This document shows, one piece after another, positions 17,435 to 26,676 of a stretch of DNA of 64,000 bases (positions within the stretch are counted from its first letter, which is position 1; every line of letters starts with the position of its first letter). A program made the position numbers and the translations under genes. This stretch comes from Treponema denticola ATCC 35405 (GTDB lineage Bacteria > Spirochaetota > Spirochaetia > Treponematales > Treponemataceae): assembly GCF_000008185.1 (NCBI RefSeq), contig NC_002967.9, positions 2,356,001 to 2,420,000 of the forward strand, written 5' to 3'. Below the pieces are notes generated by a model, which saw only the letters and a program-made list of their open reading frames with translations, ran no database searches and was not told where the DNA came from.

Positions 17435-18664
17435 ATGGATTTTAAACGAAATATAGAAAAGTATGTTGAACTTATTTTAAAAGTCGGCCTTAATATACAA
17501 AAGGGCGACGGAATATTTGTACTTGTAAACGAACACTCAATCGGCATGGTTCGTGAAGTTACAAAACAGGCTTATAAGATGGGAGCTAAGGATGTTGTCT
17601 ATGATTTTTCGGATGATGAGATGACTCTTGCCCGCTATGCCTATGGAGACGAAAGCATCTTTAAGGAAATGCCTAAATTTAAAATCGACTACATGGAAGC
17701 GGCTTATAAAAATAACTATCATCGCCTTGCAATAGTAGCCGACAATCCGGAACTCTTAAAAAATGCAGATGCAAAAAAAGTTTCGGAATGGAACAAAACC
17801 AGAGCCATAGCTTCAAAGCCCATAATGAAATACACTATGGAAAACCATGTAAAATGGTGCGTTGCGGCCCACCCTACTCCGGCTTGGGCAAAATCGGTCT
17901 TTCCGGAATTACCTGAAGAGCAAGCCCTTACAAAACTTTGGGAAAAGGTCTTCGATGCAACAAGGGTCAGCATGGACGACCCTGTCGCCGCATGGAAAGA
18001 ACACGATGCAGCCTTAAAAAAGCATCAAAACTTTTTAAACGAAATGGCCTTTGAAAAGCTCTTATACAAGGGCCCGGGAACAGACTTGGAAGTATATCTT
18101 ACCGAAGGGCACCGCTGGGTAGGCGGCTCAGGCAAGAGCACCCGAGGAGATGTCTTTATGGCCAATATCCCAACCGAAGAAGTATTTTCGATGCCCCATG
18201 CCTTTAAGGTAAACGGAACATTAAAAGCCACAAAACCCTTGGCTGCCAGAGGAAGAATTATCAACGATTTCCATTTTACCTTTAAGGATGGAAAGGTTAT
18301 AGACTTCGATGCCAAAGAAGGAAAGGATGTGCTTCAATCCCTATTAGATTCCGATGAAGGAGCCCGCCGATTGGGCGAGGTAGCTCTGGTCGCAGATGAC
18401 TCTCCCATCAGCAATACCGGAGTCCTTTTTAAAAACACCCTTTTCGACGAAAATGCCTCCTGTCATTTTGCCATAGGAAATGCCTACAGCGAAAACATAA
18501 AAGGCGGAGCAGAATTTTCCGATGAAGACAAGAAAAAAATTGGAATGAACAATTCGATCATTCACGTCGACTTCATGGTAGGCGGCCCCGAACTTTCCGT
18601 TATAGGCGTAAAAAAAGACGGAACCCAAGTTCAAATCCTAAAAAACGGAAACTGGGCAATATAA
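17435..18664 (+). CDS. M29-family metallo-aminopeptidase
   Basis: A 409-residue leucyl-type aminopeptidase of family M29 (PepS/AmpT). The metal-site and active-site regions of the family are present: GTDLEVYLTEGHRWVGG, NIPTEEVFSMPHAFKVNG, GARRLGEVALV, NTLFDENASCHFAIGNAY and SIIHVDFMVGG. The enzyme is cytoplasmic and trims N-terminal residues from peptides, in keeping with a peptide-fermenting oral spirochaete. The frame extends upstream to 17393, but TTGGAGG sits just before ATG 17435. The gene is monocistronic, with a hairpin after the stop. Confidence 0.93.
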   Translation: MDFKRNIEKYVELILKVGLNIQKGDGIFVLVNEHSIGMVREVTKQAYKMGAKDVVYDFSDDEMTLARYAYGDESIFKEMPKFKIDYMEAAYKNNYHRLAIVADNPELLKNADAKKVSEWNKTRAIASKPIMKYTMENHVKWCVAAHPTPAWAKSVFPELPEEQALTKLWEKVFDATRVSMDDPVAAWKEHDAALKKHQNFLNEMAFEKLLYKGPGTDLEVYLTEGHRWVGGSGKSTRGDVFMANIPTEEVFSMPHAFKVNGTLKATKPLAARGRIINDFHFTFKDGKVIDFDAKEGKDVLQSLLDSDEGARRLGEVALVADDSPISNTGVLFKNTLFDENASCHFAIGNAYSENIKGGAEFSDEDKKKIGMNNSIIHVDFMVGGPELSVIGVKKDGTQVQILKNGNWAI

Positions 18665-18692
18665 GAATTGACCTTAAACTTTGTAACAAGCC

Positions 18693-18715
18693 GGGGAGGC
18701 TGTCCTCCCCTATTT
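18693..18715 (+). terminator. Hairpin terminator after the aminopeptidase
   Basis: GGGGAGG (18693-18699), loop CTGT, CCTCCCC (18704-18710), then TATTTAATT. The stem is strong and the U-tract is weak. Confidence 0.55.
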
Positions 18716-18789
18716 AATTGATCTTTTCAATTTCCTCACGGCTTAAGCCTGTTGTCTTTACAATATTTTCTATAAGATGAAAATCGGAC
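18714..18789 (-). pseudogene. C-terminal remnant resembling an Rpn/PD-(D/E)XK transposase-like protein
   Basis: The minus strand reads SDFHLIENIVKTTGLSREEI followed by EKIN and a stop at 18714. Endings of the type TGLS-x-EEIEKL are common in Rpn/YhgA-like PD-(D/E)XK transposase-family proteins. Upstream the reading becomes meaningless, so only about 25 codons remain. The fragment lies next to the hairpin cluster. Confidence 0.4.
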
Positions 18790-18809
18790 TCAGGATGTAC
18801 ATTCCCCAA

Positions 18810-18903
18810 CCGGCACGGATGCCGGTGTTTCCAGCCTTGAGAGTTTTAGACGCAAGTCTAAAACTCTAAGATGAAAAATGTACATGGAAGTACATTTTTC
18901 ATC
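18810..18903. repeat. Cluster of three perfect hairpins upstream of leuS
   Basis: Three inverted repeats lie within 94 bp. CCGGCA/TGCCGG has a 4-nt loop (18810-18825). AGAGTTTTAGAC/GTCTAAAACTCT has a GCAA loop (18840-18867, 12-bp stem). GATGAAAAATGTAC/GTACATTTTTCATC has a 6-nt loop (18870-18903, 14-bp stem). None is followed by a proper U-tract. They could be part of a non-autonomous repeat element or an RNA leader of leuS. The rest of the gap from 18715 to 18984 holds only the protein remnant and the leuS upstream region. Confidence 0.8.
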
Positions 18904-18984
18904 GGCACTTGCATTTTTCTCCTCTTTTCTATAGAATATTTTCCGTCAATTTTGATAGATTCATCAATTTTCTTGGAGTAAAAT

Positions 18985-21561
18985 ATGGCTTATCCTTTTA
19001 GCACGATAGAACCCAAATGGCAAAAATATTGGGAAGAAAACAAAACCTTTAAAACAGTTGAAGACAAAAATTATCCTAAGGATAAGAGACTCTATATTTT
19101 GGATATGTTTCCCTATCCTTCGGGAGACGGGCTCCATGTAGGGCACCCTGAAGGCTATACAGCAACGGATATTTACAGCCGGTTTTTACGCATGAGCGGA
19201 TACAATGTACTCCACCCGATGGGCTTTGATTCCTTCGGACTGCCTGCAGAAAACTATGCAATAAAGACAGGAATTCATCCTCTTATCACTACCCGAAAAA
19301 ATATGGAAACATTTAGAAAGCAGATAAAGTCCATCGGCTTAAGCTATGACTGGGATAGGGAAATCTCTACAAGCGAAGAATCCTATTATAAATGGACCCA
19401 GTGGATTTTCCTCCAATTATTTAAAAAGGGATTGGCCTACGAAAAAGAAGCCCCCATCAACTGGTGCCCTTCCTGCTTAACAGGCCTTGCCAATGAAGAA
19501 GTAAAGGACGGAAAATGCGAAAGATGCGGAGCTCAAATTCAACGCAAAAACTTGAGACAGTGGATTTTAAAGATAACCGAATATGCCGAACGTCTCTTGG
19601 AAGATTTAGACGAGCTTGACTGGCCCGAATCCATCAAAATTATGCAAAAAAATTGGATAGGCAAAAGCACCGGGGCTGAGGTTGACTTTGCCCTAGTCGA
19701 TAAGGACGGAAAAGAAACGGGGCAAAAAATCAAGGTTTATACAACCCGCCCCGACACGATCTTCGGAGCTACCTACATGGTCTTGGCCCCGGAACACGAA
19801 CTCGTAAAAAGCATAACTACAAGTAACCAAGAAAAAGCCGTTGCCGCTTATATCGAAGAGGCCGCAAAAAAAAGCGACCTCGAAAGAACAGACCTTGCAA
19901 AAAACAAGACAGGCGTTTTTACGGGAGCCTATGCAATCAATCCATTGACGGAACAAAAAATCCCCGTCTGGATTTCGGACTATATTTTAATCTCCTACGG
20001 CACGGGAGCAATTATGGCAGTACCCGCCCATGACGAAAGAGACTTTGAGTTTGCTGCCCAATTCAATCTGCCTAAAATCAAGGTTGTAGCCGGTGCGGAA
20101 GAATGGGAAAGCGGAAAAAGAGACTTTTCTGAGGAGCCTAAAGCTTGTACAACCGAGGACGGCTATTCGGTAAACTCAAAACAATTTGACGGCCTAAAAA
20201 CGGAAGAAGCAAAAACAAAGATCACGGAACATCTTGAAAACTTAGGCATTGCAAAAAGAGCCGTAAACTACAAGCTCCGTGACTGGATTTTCAGCCGTCA
20301 GCGCTATTGGGGTGAGCCCATACCATTGGTACACTGCCCCTCTTGCGGCATAGTTCCCCTGAACGAACATGACCTCCCCCTAACCCTTCCCCAAGTAGAA
20401 AGCTATGCTCCAACAGGTACCGGAGAAAGCCCCTTGGCGGCTATTGACTCTTGGGTAAATACAAAATGCCCAAAATGCGGAAAGGAAGCAAAACGGGAAA
20501 CCAATACAATGCCTCAGTGGGCAGGTTCTTGCTGGTACTATCTCCGCTTTATAGACCCTCATAACAACGAAGCCTTTGCCGACAAAGAAAAATGCGATTA
20601 CTGGATGCCTGTCGATCTCTATGTTGGAGGAACCGAACATGCAGTTCTCCATCTATTATATGCAAGGTTTTGGCACAAGGTCTTGTATGATCTGGGTCTG
20701 GTCTCTACAAAAGAGCCCTTTACACGGCTTATAAATCAGGGAATGATAACCTCCTTTGCCTACATGAGAAAAAACAAAAGCCTTGTTCCTGTCGATAAGG
20801 TTAAAAAAATATCTGAAACCGAATTTGAAGACATCGAAACCGGAGAAAAACTTGAACAGGTAATAGCCAAGATGTCCAAGAGCTTAAAGAATGTTATCAA
20901 TCCTGACGACATCATAAAGGAATATGGGGCAGACACTCTGCGCCTCTACGAAATGTTCTTAGGCCCCTTAGAGGTTTCAAAACCTTGGAACACAAGCGGC
21001 ATCATGGGCGTATTTAGATTTTTGGAAAAAATCTGGAATCTGTCCGACAGGGAAATATATAAAACTCCCGTCAACGATACCTCGACCCCTGAAACCAAGA
21101 CCTTGACAGTTCTTTTAAATAAGACCATAAAAAAGGTAACCGAGGACACAGCCTCTCTTAACTTTAACACTGCTATAAGCCAGATGATGATTTTTATAAA
21201 CGAGGTTTCAAAGCACAAAAAAATACCCCACTATGTTTGGTATAATTTTGTAAAACTTTTAAACCCCTACGCTCCTCACTTGGCTGAAGAGCTTTGGCAA
21301 AAGATGGGTAATGATGAATCGATAGCCTATTCTCACTGGCCGATGTTCGTCGAAAAATTCTGCGTTGACCAAACCTGCACTGTGGTAGTACAGGTAAACG
21401 GAAAACTCCGAGGTAAGTTTGAGGCAGAAGCAGGAACCTCTAAAGAGGAACTGGAGCGCCTTGCTCTATCGAATGAGGGAGCCATCCGCAACATTGAAGG
21501 CAAGGAAATTAAAAAGATAATTACAGTGCCCGATAAGCTCGTAAATATTGTAGTACAATAG
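18985..21561 (+). CDS. leuS: Leucyl-tRNA synthetase
   Basis: An 858-residue class I synthetase. HIGH-type motif [12 protein letters not shown] lies near residue 52, the zinc-binding [21 protein letters not shown] follows, then the CP1 editing domain with the TTRPDT-type segment [16 protein letters not shown]. The C-terminal catalytic motif [15 protein letters not shown] and the anticodon-binding domain complete it. It charges tRNA-Leu and edits mischarged products. GGAG precedes the ATG. A hairpin cluster lies 80-175 bp upstream, but no T-box features were recognised. Confidence 0.97.
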   Translation: MAYPFSTIEPKWQKYWEENKTFKTVEDKNYPKDKRLYILDMFPYPSGDGLHVGHPEGYTATDIYSRFLRMSGYNVLHPMGFDSFGLPAENYAIKTGIHPLITTRKNMETFRKQIKSIGLSYDWDREISTSEESYYKWTQWIFLQLFKKGLAYEKEAPINWCPSCLTGLANEEVKDGKCERCGAQIQRKNLRQWILKITEYAERLLEDLDELDWPESIKIMQKNWIGKSTGAEVDFALVDKDGKETGQKIKVYTTRPDTIFGATYMVLAPEHELVKSITTSNQEKAVAAYIEEAAKKSDLERTDLAKNKTGVFTGAYAINPLTEQKIPVWISDYILISYGTGAIMAVPAHDERDFEFAAQFNLPKIKVVAGAEEWESGKRDFSEEPKACTTEDGYSVNSKQFDGLKTEEAKTKITEHLENLGIAKRAVNYKLRDWIFSRQRYWGEPIPLVHCPSCGIVPLNEHDLPLTLPQVESYAPTGTGESPLAAIDSWVNTKCPKCGKEAKRETNTMPQWAGSCWYYLRFIDPHNNEAFADKEKCDYWMPVDLYVGGTEHAVLHLLYARFWHKVLYDLGLVSTKEPFTRLINQGMITSFAYMRKNKSLVPVDKVKKISETEFEDIETGEKLEQVIAKMSKSLKNVINPDDIIKEYGADTLRLYEMFLGPLEVSKPWNTSGIMGVFRFLEKIWNLSDREIYKTPVNDTSTPETKTLTVLLNKTIKKVTEDTASLNFNTAISQMMIFINEVSKHKKIPHYVWYNFVKLLNPYAPHLAEELWQKMGNDESIAYSHWPMFVEKFCVDQTCTVVVQVNGKLRGKFEAEAGTSKEELERLALSNEGAIRNIEGKEIKKIITVPDKLVNIVVQ

Positions 21562-21582
21562 GGCATCCCTACTTAACAAGGC

Positions 21583-21945
21583 TTATTCTTTTTCGACATA
21601 GAGACCGGCTTTTTTTAAGGCGTCATTTACCGCCTCTAAAAAAGCCTTACTCGTTAAGGTAGCACCGGCCACAAGGTCCACATCTGTAGAGTCCTTCTCG
21701 ATAACCCGCTTAGGCAGGTATTCAAAAACGGTATCGCTGTAGCCGGGCGTATCGGCATACTCTAAGATATCTATATTTTTAATTTCGCTTTTTTCTATCA
21801 CAACCCTTACGCTTATATTTCCCATCAAGCTTTCGGCCTTTCCTTCAAAAATACCCGAAACAATCTTTTCATCATTTTTTACATTACAAGAAAATAAAAA
21901 AATACTCAAAGCAAAAACTATAATGGTAAAACAAATCTTCTTCAT
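21583..21945 (-). CDS. FMN-binding lipoprotein
   Basis: A 120-residue lipoprotein. The signal peptide ends in lipobox LFSC (Cys near residue 20), followed by an FMN-binding domain with the flavinylation-type motif DLVAGATLTS. In this family the threonine of GAT-x-T is covalently joined to FMN by ApbE. It probably carries electrons at the outer face of the inner membrane, like RnfG/NqrC-type domains. It follows rseP after 10 bp on the same strand with AAGG upstream, so it is probably the last gene of the rpsB-rseP transcript. It converges on leuS. Confidence 0.85.
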   Translation of the reverse strand: MKKICFTIIVFALSIFLFSCNVKNDEKIVSGIFEGKAESLMGNISVRVVIEKSEIKNIDILEYADTPGYSDTVFEYLPKRVIEKDSTDVDLVAGATLTSKAFLEAVNDALKKAGLYVEKE

Positions 21946-21955
21946 ATTAAAAAAC

Positions 21956-23308
21956 TTACCTTCCTAAAAAATATCCTATGTCTCCCCAGAGGGCGAATAT
22001 AAAAACTATGCCGATAAAGGCTATGCCGATAAACTGAACATAGTACAGCACTTTCGGATGGATTTGCCTTCTAAATATAAATTCTATAAAGGCAAAAAGA
22101 ATTAAGCCTCCGTCCAAAATCGGAATCGGCAATAAATTCATTATAAAAAGAGAAATAGAAATTATGCTTACAAAGTTTAAGATATCCGAAAGCCCGATTA
22201 AAAAGCCGGCCTTAAAACCTTGGGCGGCAACATCACCCAACATGTGGGTAATGCGTACGGGACCTGAAACGGCTTGCCTAAAGTCAACTCCCTTAAACAA
22301 AAGGCCTAAACTTTTAAATGTCAAAATAAAGGCCTTGTGAGTTAAAACAAAGCCGTTCACTATGCTTTTAAAAATGCCTGTTCCTGGAATCTCTACCTTG
22401 ATGTTTTTAATATTTAGCCCAAGGTCTATTCCGTTTTCGGTTCTGATAAGGTTTACGGTTTTTGTAATCTTGTTTCCGTCCCTTAAAATGCCTAATTCGG
22501 CAGTCTTGCCGCTTATACCGTCTAGGGCACGGTTTAAGTCTACCGTATTGGCAACTTCAATTCCGTTCACTTCCGTAATAAGGTCGCCTTTTTTAAGACC
22601 TGCAAGTTCGGCAGATGAAGAAGGCTTTACACCGTCAATTTCAAGGGGAATAAAAGAATAAAAGCCTATTATACCTGCACCTGTTTTTGGATCGAGTTTT
22701 GGCCTAAGTTTTTTTGTGAGGATTTGCCCTTCTCTTTCTATTTCCAGCGTAACCTCTTCCTTTGCTTCAGGCACAATGAGGCGCACGATATCGGCAAAGG
22801 TTTCGGTCTTTTCGCTGTTAATGCTTAAAATTACATCCCCCATCCTTAAATCCGCCTCGCGGGCGGGAGAATCGTCGGCTTCGTTATAATAGTAAACGGG
22901 AGCTATCTTATTCGAGCTTGTGTAATAGCTTGAACCTATAGCACTTACAATAGCCAGAGCAAGAACCGCACTTATATAGTTTGCAAAGGGACCGGCAAAG
23001 GCAATTATAATCCGCTTAAAAGGATGCACCCCGTAAAGCTCTCCTTCTTTTTTCGGGATTGCAGGGAGATTTTCTTCGATTGCCTGCTGAAAGGCTTTTT
23101 CTCCCTTCATGCCGCAATAACCGCCCATGGGAATTGCAGAGATTCTATATTCCGTATCTCCCTTCTTTTTTTTAAAAAGAACAGGACCCCAGCCTATCGA
23201 AAAACTTTCGACCACAACACCGCAGAGTTTTGCGGCAATAAAATGTCCAAGCTCATGGATAAAGACCATGATACTCAATATAATCAAACCTATTAAAATC
23301 TTAACCAT
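21956..23308 (-). CDS. rseP: Site-2 intramembrane metalloprotease RseP
   Basis: A 450-residue membrane protease. The zinc-binding HExxH is HELGH near residue 20, two PDZ domains lie at about 130-290, and the third metal ligand motif is LLPIPILDGG near residue 395. Family members cut membrane-embedded anti-sigma factors and leftover signal peptides. An ECF sigma/anti-sigma pair lies at the left edge of the window, a possible but untested substrate. The position after dxr and cdsA is the conserved bacterial arrangement. Confidence 0.95.
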   Translation of the reverse strand: MVKILIGLIILSIMVFIHELGHFIAAKLCGVVVESFSIGWGPVLFKKKKGDTEYRISAIPMGGYCGMKGEKAFQQAIEENLPAIPKKEGELYGVHPFKRIIIAFAGPFANYISAVLALAIVSAIGSSYYTSSNKIAPVYYYNEADDSPAREADLRMGDVILSINSEKTETFADIVRLIVPEAKEEVTLEIEREGQILTKKLRPKLDPKTGAGIIGFYSFIPLEIDGVKPSSSAELAGLKKGDLITEVNGIEVANTVDLNRALDGISGKTAELGILRDGNKITKTVNLIRTENGIDLGLNIKNIKVEIPGTGIFKSIVNGFVLTHKAFILTFKSLGLLFKGVDFRQAVSGPVRITHMLGDVAAQGFKAGFLIGLSDILNFVSIISISLFIMNLLPIPILDGGLILFAFIEFIFRRQIHPKVLYYVQFIGIAFIGIVFIFALWGDIGYFLGR

Positions 23309-23327
23309 AAATTATTCCATTTTATTT

Positions 23328-24473
23328 TTATTGCAAGCCGTTTACTCTGTCAAGTATCCTTGCCAAAGCGATCGCTCTTGCTCTGTTTTCATAGTCATAA
23401 ACTTCTTCATAAGAAGAAGGTTTCATAGTCCAATCCGAATTTAAAACTTCTTGCGTAATATCGGCTAAATCCGTAAAGCCTATTTTTCCTTTGATAAAGG
23501 CATCAACGGCTTCTTCATTTGCAACATTAAAGGCTATGGGATAGGCGCCACCTTTTCCAGCCGCCTCAAAGCCCAAAGCCAGCATGGGAAAATCATCTGT
23601 TCTGGGAGGCATAAATTCCAACTTTATAATTTGAGAAAAATCCAAGGGCTTTAAAAAGCTTTCAGGCATCTTCGGAAAACTTAAAGCATTTAAAATAGGA
23701 TTTTTCATATCGGGAGGAGAGGCTTGAGCAAATATCTCTCCGTTTTTACACTGTACCATCGAATGGATTATACTTTGAGGATGGACCGTAACTTCGATTT
23801 TTTCGGGCGGAAAAGAAAAGAGCTTTACGGCCTCAATCACTTCCAAGGCCTTATTTGCAAGAGAAGCCGAATCTATCGAAATCTTTCCGCCCATCTTCCA
23901 TGTCGGATGCTTTAAGGCATCTTCAAGCTTAATTGTGCTAAGCTTTTCTCTCGGCGTATTTAAAAAGGGGCCTCCTGAGGCGGTAATTATAATCTTTTCG
24001 ATATTTCCTTTTTTGTGGGCATTTATAAGCTGAAAAATTGCAGCGTGTTCCGAATCGACGGGAATTATTGTACTGCCCGACTTTTCGGCATCTTGAAAAA
24101 TCAGCTCCCCTGCTTCCACTATAGTTTCTTTATTTGCAAGAGCCAAATCCAAGCCGCTTTTTATAACTTCTACCGAGGCCTTTAAGCCTGCCGAACCCGC
24201 TATACCGTTTATAACAATGTCGGCCTTTGATTTTTCAATCAGTCGTCTAACAGCTTCCTCATCTATCTCGTGTTTTAAATTAGAATTCTTTTTTTTTGTA
24301 GAAACAAATTGTGCATCAGTAAATTCGGCTAGAAGAGTTTTTGCAAAGCCCGAATTCGAATGAACCGAAAAACCTGCAAGTTCAAACCTATCGGGAAACC
24401 TTCTTATTATTTCCAGACTGTTTTTTCCGATTGAGCCTCCGGCACCGAGAACGACAACCCTTTTTCTTCCCAT
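23328..24473 (-). CDS. dxr: 1-deoxy-D-xylulose 5-phosphate reductoisomerase
   Basis: A 381-residue enzyme of the non-mevalonate isoprenoid pathway that converts DXP to MEP with NADPH. It has the N-terminal nucleotide fold VVVLGAGGSIGKNSLEIIRR, the active-site region ALANKETIVEAG and VDSEHAAIFQL, and ASGGPFLNTPREKL, HPTWKMGGKISIDSASL and VHPQSIIHSMV. The longer frame from 24500 is rejected, since ATG 24473 shares one base with the cdsA stop. That coupling and family alignment fix the start. Its product feeds UppS, encoded two genes upstream. Confidence 0.97.
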   Translation of the reverse strand: MGRKRVVVLGAGGSIGKNSLEIIRRFPDRFELAGFSVHSNSGFAKTLLAEFTDAQFVSTKKKNSNLKHEIDEEAVRRLIEKSKADIVINGIAGSAGLKASVEVIKSGLDLALANKETIVEAGELIFQDAEKSGSTIIPVDSEHAAIFQLINAHKKGNIEKIIITASGGPFLNTPREKLSTIKLEDALKHPTWKMGGKISIDSASLANKALEVIEAVKLFSFPPEKIEVTVHPQSIIHSMVQCKNGEIFAQASPPDMKNPILNALSFPKMPESFLKPLDFSQIIKLEFMPPRTDDFPMLALGFEAAGKGGAYPIAFNVANEEAVDAFIKGKIGFTDLADITQEVLNSDWTMKPSSYEEVYDYENRARAIALARILDRVNGLQ

Positions 24474-25330
24474 TAAAAGCCGCCTAATAAGAACATACAA
24501 AGGGTATAGAATACGGGAGCTGCTATAAGCAGGGAATCAATACTGTCAAGAATTCCGCCGCGTCCTAAAATTACCTTCCCCGAATCCTTTACGTCTGCAG
24601 AACGCTTCAAGATAGATTCTATTATATCTCCGATTATGGCAAAGAGGGCCGTAAAAAGAGCTATTATTATAAGCTCTCTTAATTTTCCGTTAAATTGTTT
24701 ATTAAAAAAATAAAATGAAGCAACGGCGGCTGTGATGGAACCTATGAAGCCGCCTATAAAACCTACAATACTTTTTTTGGGGCTTGCCTTAATAAAACCT
24801 CTGTTGTTTTTTCCGAGCAGCATACCGAAAAGCCATGCAAAGGAATCACAGCCGAATGTCATAAGGAAAAACATGATGATAAGGGCGCCTGCATTTGGAA
24901 GGCTCGCAATTGCAGATAAAAAAACCGTCAACCCCCAAGGATAAATCAGCATAAACACTCCGGTTGTGAGACGGGCAATGCTGTTGGTAAAATTTCCCGA
25001 GAATGAAAATATAACTTCCATAAACATCATTCCGACTGTTACACAGCCGAACACAATGAAGATATATTGAAATGGTACGGCATGTAAGCCTATCAGATAT
25101 GATGACAGAACTAAAATCGTACCGAAACAAGCAAGTATCTTTTTAGGATAGGCAGGAGACCTTTGGGACAAAATATTATAGATCTCATAATTTGCAATAA
25201 GGGCTGCAATAAACAATTCGATATGATAAACCAAGAAATTATAATGAGGCAAAAAATAAATTGAAGCTAAAACTAAAGGTGCTCCTACAAAAAATATGAT
25301 AAGCCTTTCAATAAGTTTTTTTATTTTCAT
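24473..25330 (-). CDS. cdsA: Phosphatidate cytidylyltransferase
   Basis: A 285-residue membrane enzyme with about eight helices that makes CDP-diacylglycerol from phosphatidic acid and CTP. The C-terminal signature is SADVKDSGKVILGRGGILDS followed by IDSLLIAAP, corresponding to the CdsA pattern KD-G-x-LPGHGG-x-D-R/S-D. The stop overlaps the dxr start by one base and 21 bp separate it from uppS, so it is co-transcribed. Confidence 0.95.
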   Translation of the reverse strand: MKIKKLIERLIIFFVGAPLVLASIYFLPHYNFLVYHIELFIAALIANYEIYNILSQRSPAYPKKILACFGTILVLSSYLIGLHAVPFQYIFIVFGCVTVGMMFMEVIFSFSGNFTNSIARLTTGVFMLIYPWGLTVFLSAIASLPNAGALIIMFFLMTFGCDSFAWLFGMLLGKNNRGFIKASPKKSIVGFIGGFIGSITAAVASFYFFNKQFNGKLRELIIIALFTALFAIIGDIIESILKRSADVKDSGKVILGRGGILDSIDSLLIAAPVFYTLCMFLLGGF

Positions 25331-25351
25331 TTTATTTCTCCATTTATTACA

Positions 25352-26035
25352 TTAGGCATTTCCGTAACGCCTGTTTCTTTTTTTATAATCTTCTATTGCT
25401 TCATATAAATTTTCTACAGTCCAATCGGGCCACAAGGTATCCGTAAAATATAGTTCCGCATAAGCACTTTGCCAAAGCAAAAAATTACTTAAACGTTTTT
25501 CTCCACCTGTCCTGATAAGCAAATCAACGGGAGGAATTTTCCCCGTGTCCAATTTTAAAGAAAACGATTCTTCATTTATTGAAGCGAGCTCATCGGAATT
25601 CAGTTTCTTTATAGCTCGTAAGATTTCATCATGTGCTCCGTAATTTATACCGAGCACAATTGCAGTTCCCGTATAAGCGGAAGTTTTATCCCTTACCGAA
25701 TTAATTTCATCTTGAATGTCTTGAGGTAATCCGCTTAAATTGCCTATGTGCTCGATGCGTATATTATTATCGGCATAAAATTTAAGCTCGGCTTTTAAAT
25801 GCTGTTTGATAAGCCCCATTAAAAAGCCCACCTCCGCTTCGGTCCTTTTCCAGTTTTCGGTAGAAAATATATAAAGCGTTATATAAGGAATTCCTAAATC
25901 GGATACGGCCTTTGTTATCCTTTTGACCGTATTAAGCCCTTCCTTATGTCCCATAGAACGGGGAAGGCCTCTCTTTTTTGCCCATCTGCCATTGCCGTCC
26001 ATGACAATGGCGATATGTTTTAGCTCATCGGACAT
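25352..26035 (-). CDS. uppS: Undecaprenyl diphosphate synthase
   Basis: A 227-residue cis-prenyltransferase that builds the C55 lipid carrier for peptidoglycan. Signature VMDGNGRWAKKRGLPRSMGH carries the catalytic Asp, and RTGGEKRLSNFLLWQSAYAE is the C-terminal substrate-binding motif. The start follows the frr stop directly. Frr, UppS and CdsA in this order are a widely conserved gene string. Confidence 0.96.
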   Translation of the reverse strand: MSDELKHIAIVMDGNGRWAKKRGLPRSMGHKEGLNTVKRITKAVSDLGIPYITLYIFSTENWKRTEAEVGFLMGLIKQHLKAELKFYADNNIRIEHIGNLSGLPQDIQDEINSVRDKTSAYTGTAIVLGINYGAHDEILRAIKKLNSDELASINEESFSLKLDTGKIPPVDLLIRTGGEKRLSNFLLWQSAYAELYFTDTLWPDWTVENLYEAIEDYKKRNRRYGNA

Positions 26036-26593
26036 TTAGTTTTCCATTATTTCTTTTTCTTTTGCTTCAAGTACCTTGTTTATTTCGGCAATGTAAGCAT
26101 CGGTGGATTTTTGGAAAGCGTCCTCAGCCGTCTTTAACTGATCTTCGCTTATCTTTCCGTCCTTTTGTAATTTTTTTGCCTCATCGATTCCGTCACGTCT
26201 GATATTACGCACTGAAACCCGCGAATTTTCGGCAATGGTCTTTGCCTTTTTTGCAAGGTCTTTTCTGCGATCTTCGGTCAACGGCGGAATTGCAATACGG
26301 ATAACCTTTCCGTCATTTGTAGGATTAACCGAAAGGTCAGCCTGCAGAACAGCCTTTTCGATTTCGACCAATAAGCCCTTATCCCAGGGCTGAATCACTA
26401 CAAGCCTTGCTTCAGGGATAGAAATATTTGCAAGTTGGTTAAGAGGAGTGGACTCGCCATAGCAATTTACTCTTATCTTATCAAAAAGAGCAGAAGATGC
26501 TCGTCCGGTTCTCAACATATTGAATTCTTCTTTTAATGCGACAACCGTTTTTTTCATTTTTTCTTCACAATTTTTTTTAACTTCCTCTATCAT
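26036..26593 (-). CDS. frr: Ribosome recycling factor
   Basis: A 185-residue protein of standard length. Family stretches include LRTGRASSALFDKIRVNCYG, IQPWDKGLLVEIEKAVLQAD, NDGKVIRIAIPPLTEDRRKD and RNIRRDGIDEAKKLQKDG. With EF-G it splits the post-termination ribosome. GGAGG precedes the ATG. A perfect 10-bp hairpin lies between tsf and this gene. Confidence 0.97.
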   Translation of the reverse strand: MIEEVKKNCEEKMKKTVVALKEEFNMLRTGRASSALFDKIRVNCYGESTPLNQLANISIPEARLVVIQPWDKGLLVEIEKAVLQADLSVNPTNDGKVIRIAIPPLTEDRRKDLAKKAKTIAENSRVSVRNIRRDGIDEAKKLQKDGKISEDQLKTAEDAFQKSTDAYIAEINKVLEAKEKEIMEN

Positions 26594-26632
26594 AATTTGC
26601 CTCCGATTATATTTTATTTTAACACATAAGAA

Positions 26633-26665
26633 TTAATGCTGCAAGGATAAACCCCGCAGCATTAA
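26633..26665 (-). terminator. Hairpin between tsf and frr (possible attenuator)
   Basis: A perfect 10-bp stem, TTAATGCTGC/GCAGCATTAA with a 13-nt loop, 12 bp after the tsf stop. On the transcript it is followed by UUCUUAUG rather than a full U-tract, so partial termination or mRNA end protection is more likely than complete termination. Confidence 0.5.
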
Positions 26666-26676
26666 AAGGTTTTAAT

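Noticed and set aside
18840-18903. Possible CRISPR repeats
   Set aside because: The hairpins differ in sequence and there are no regular repeats or spacers.
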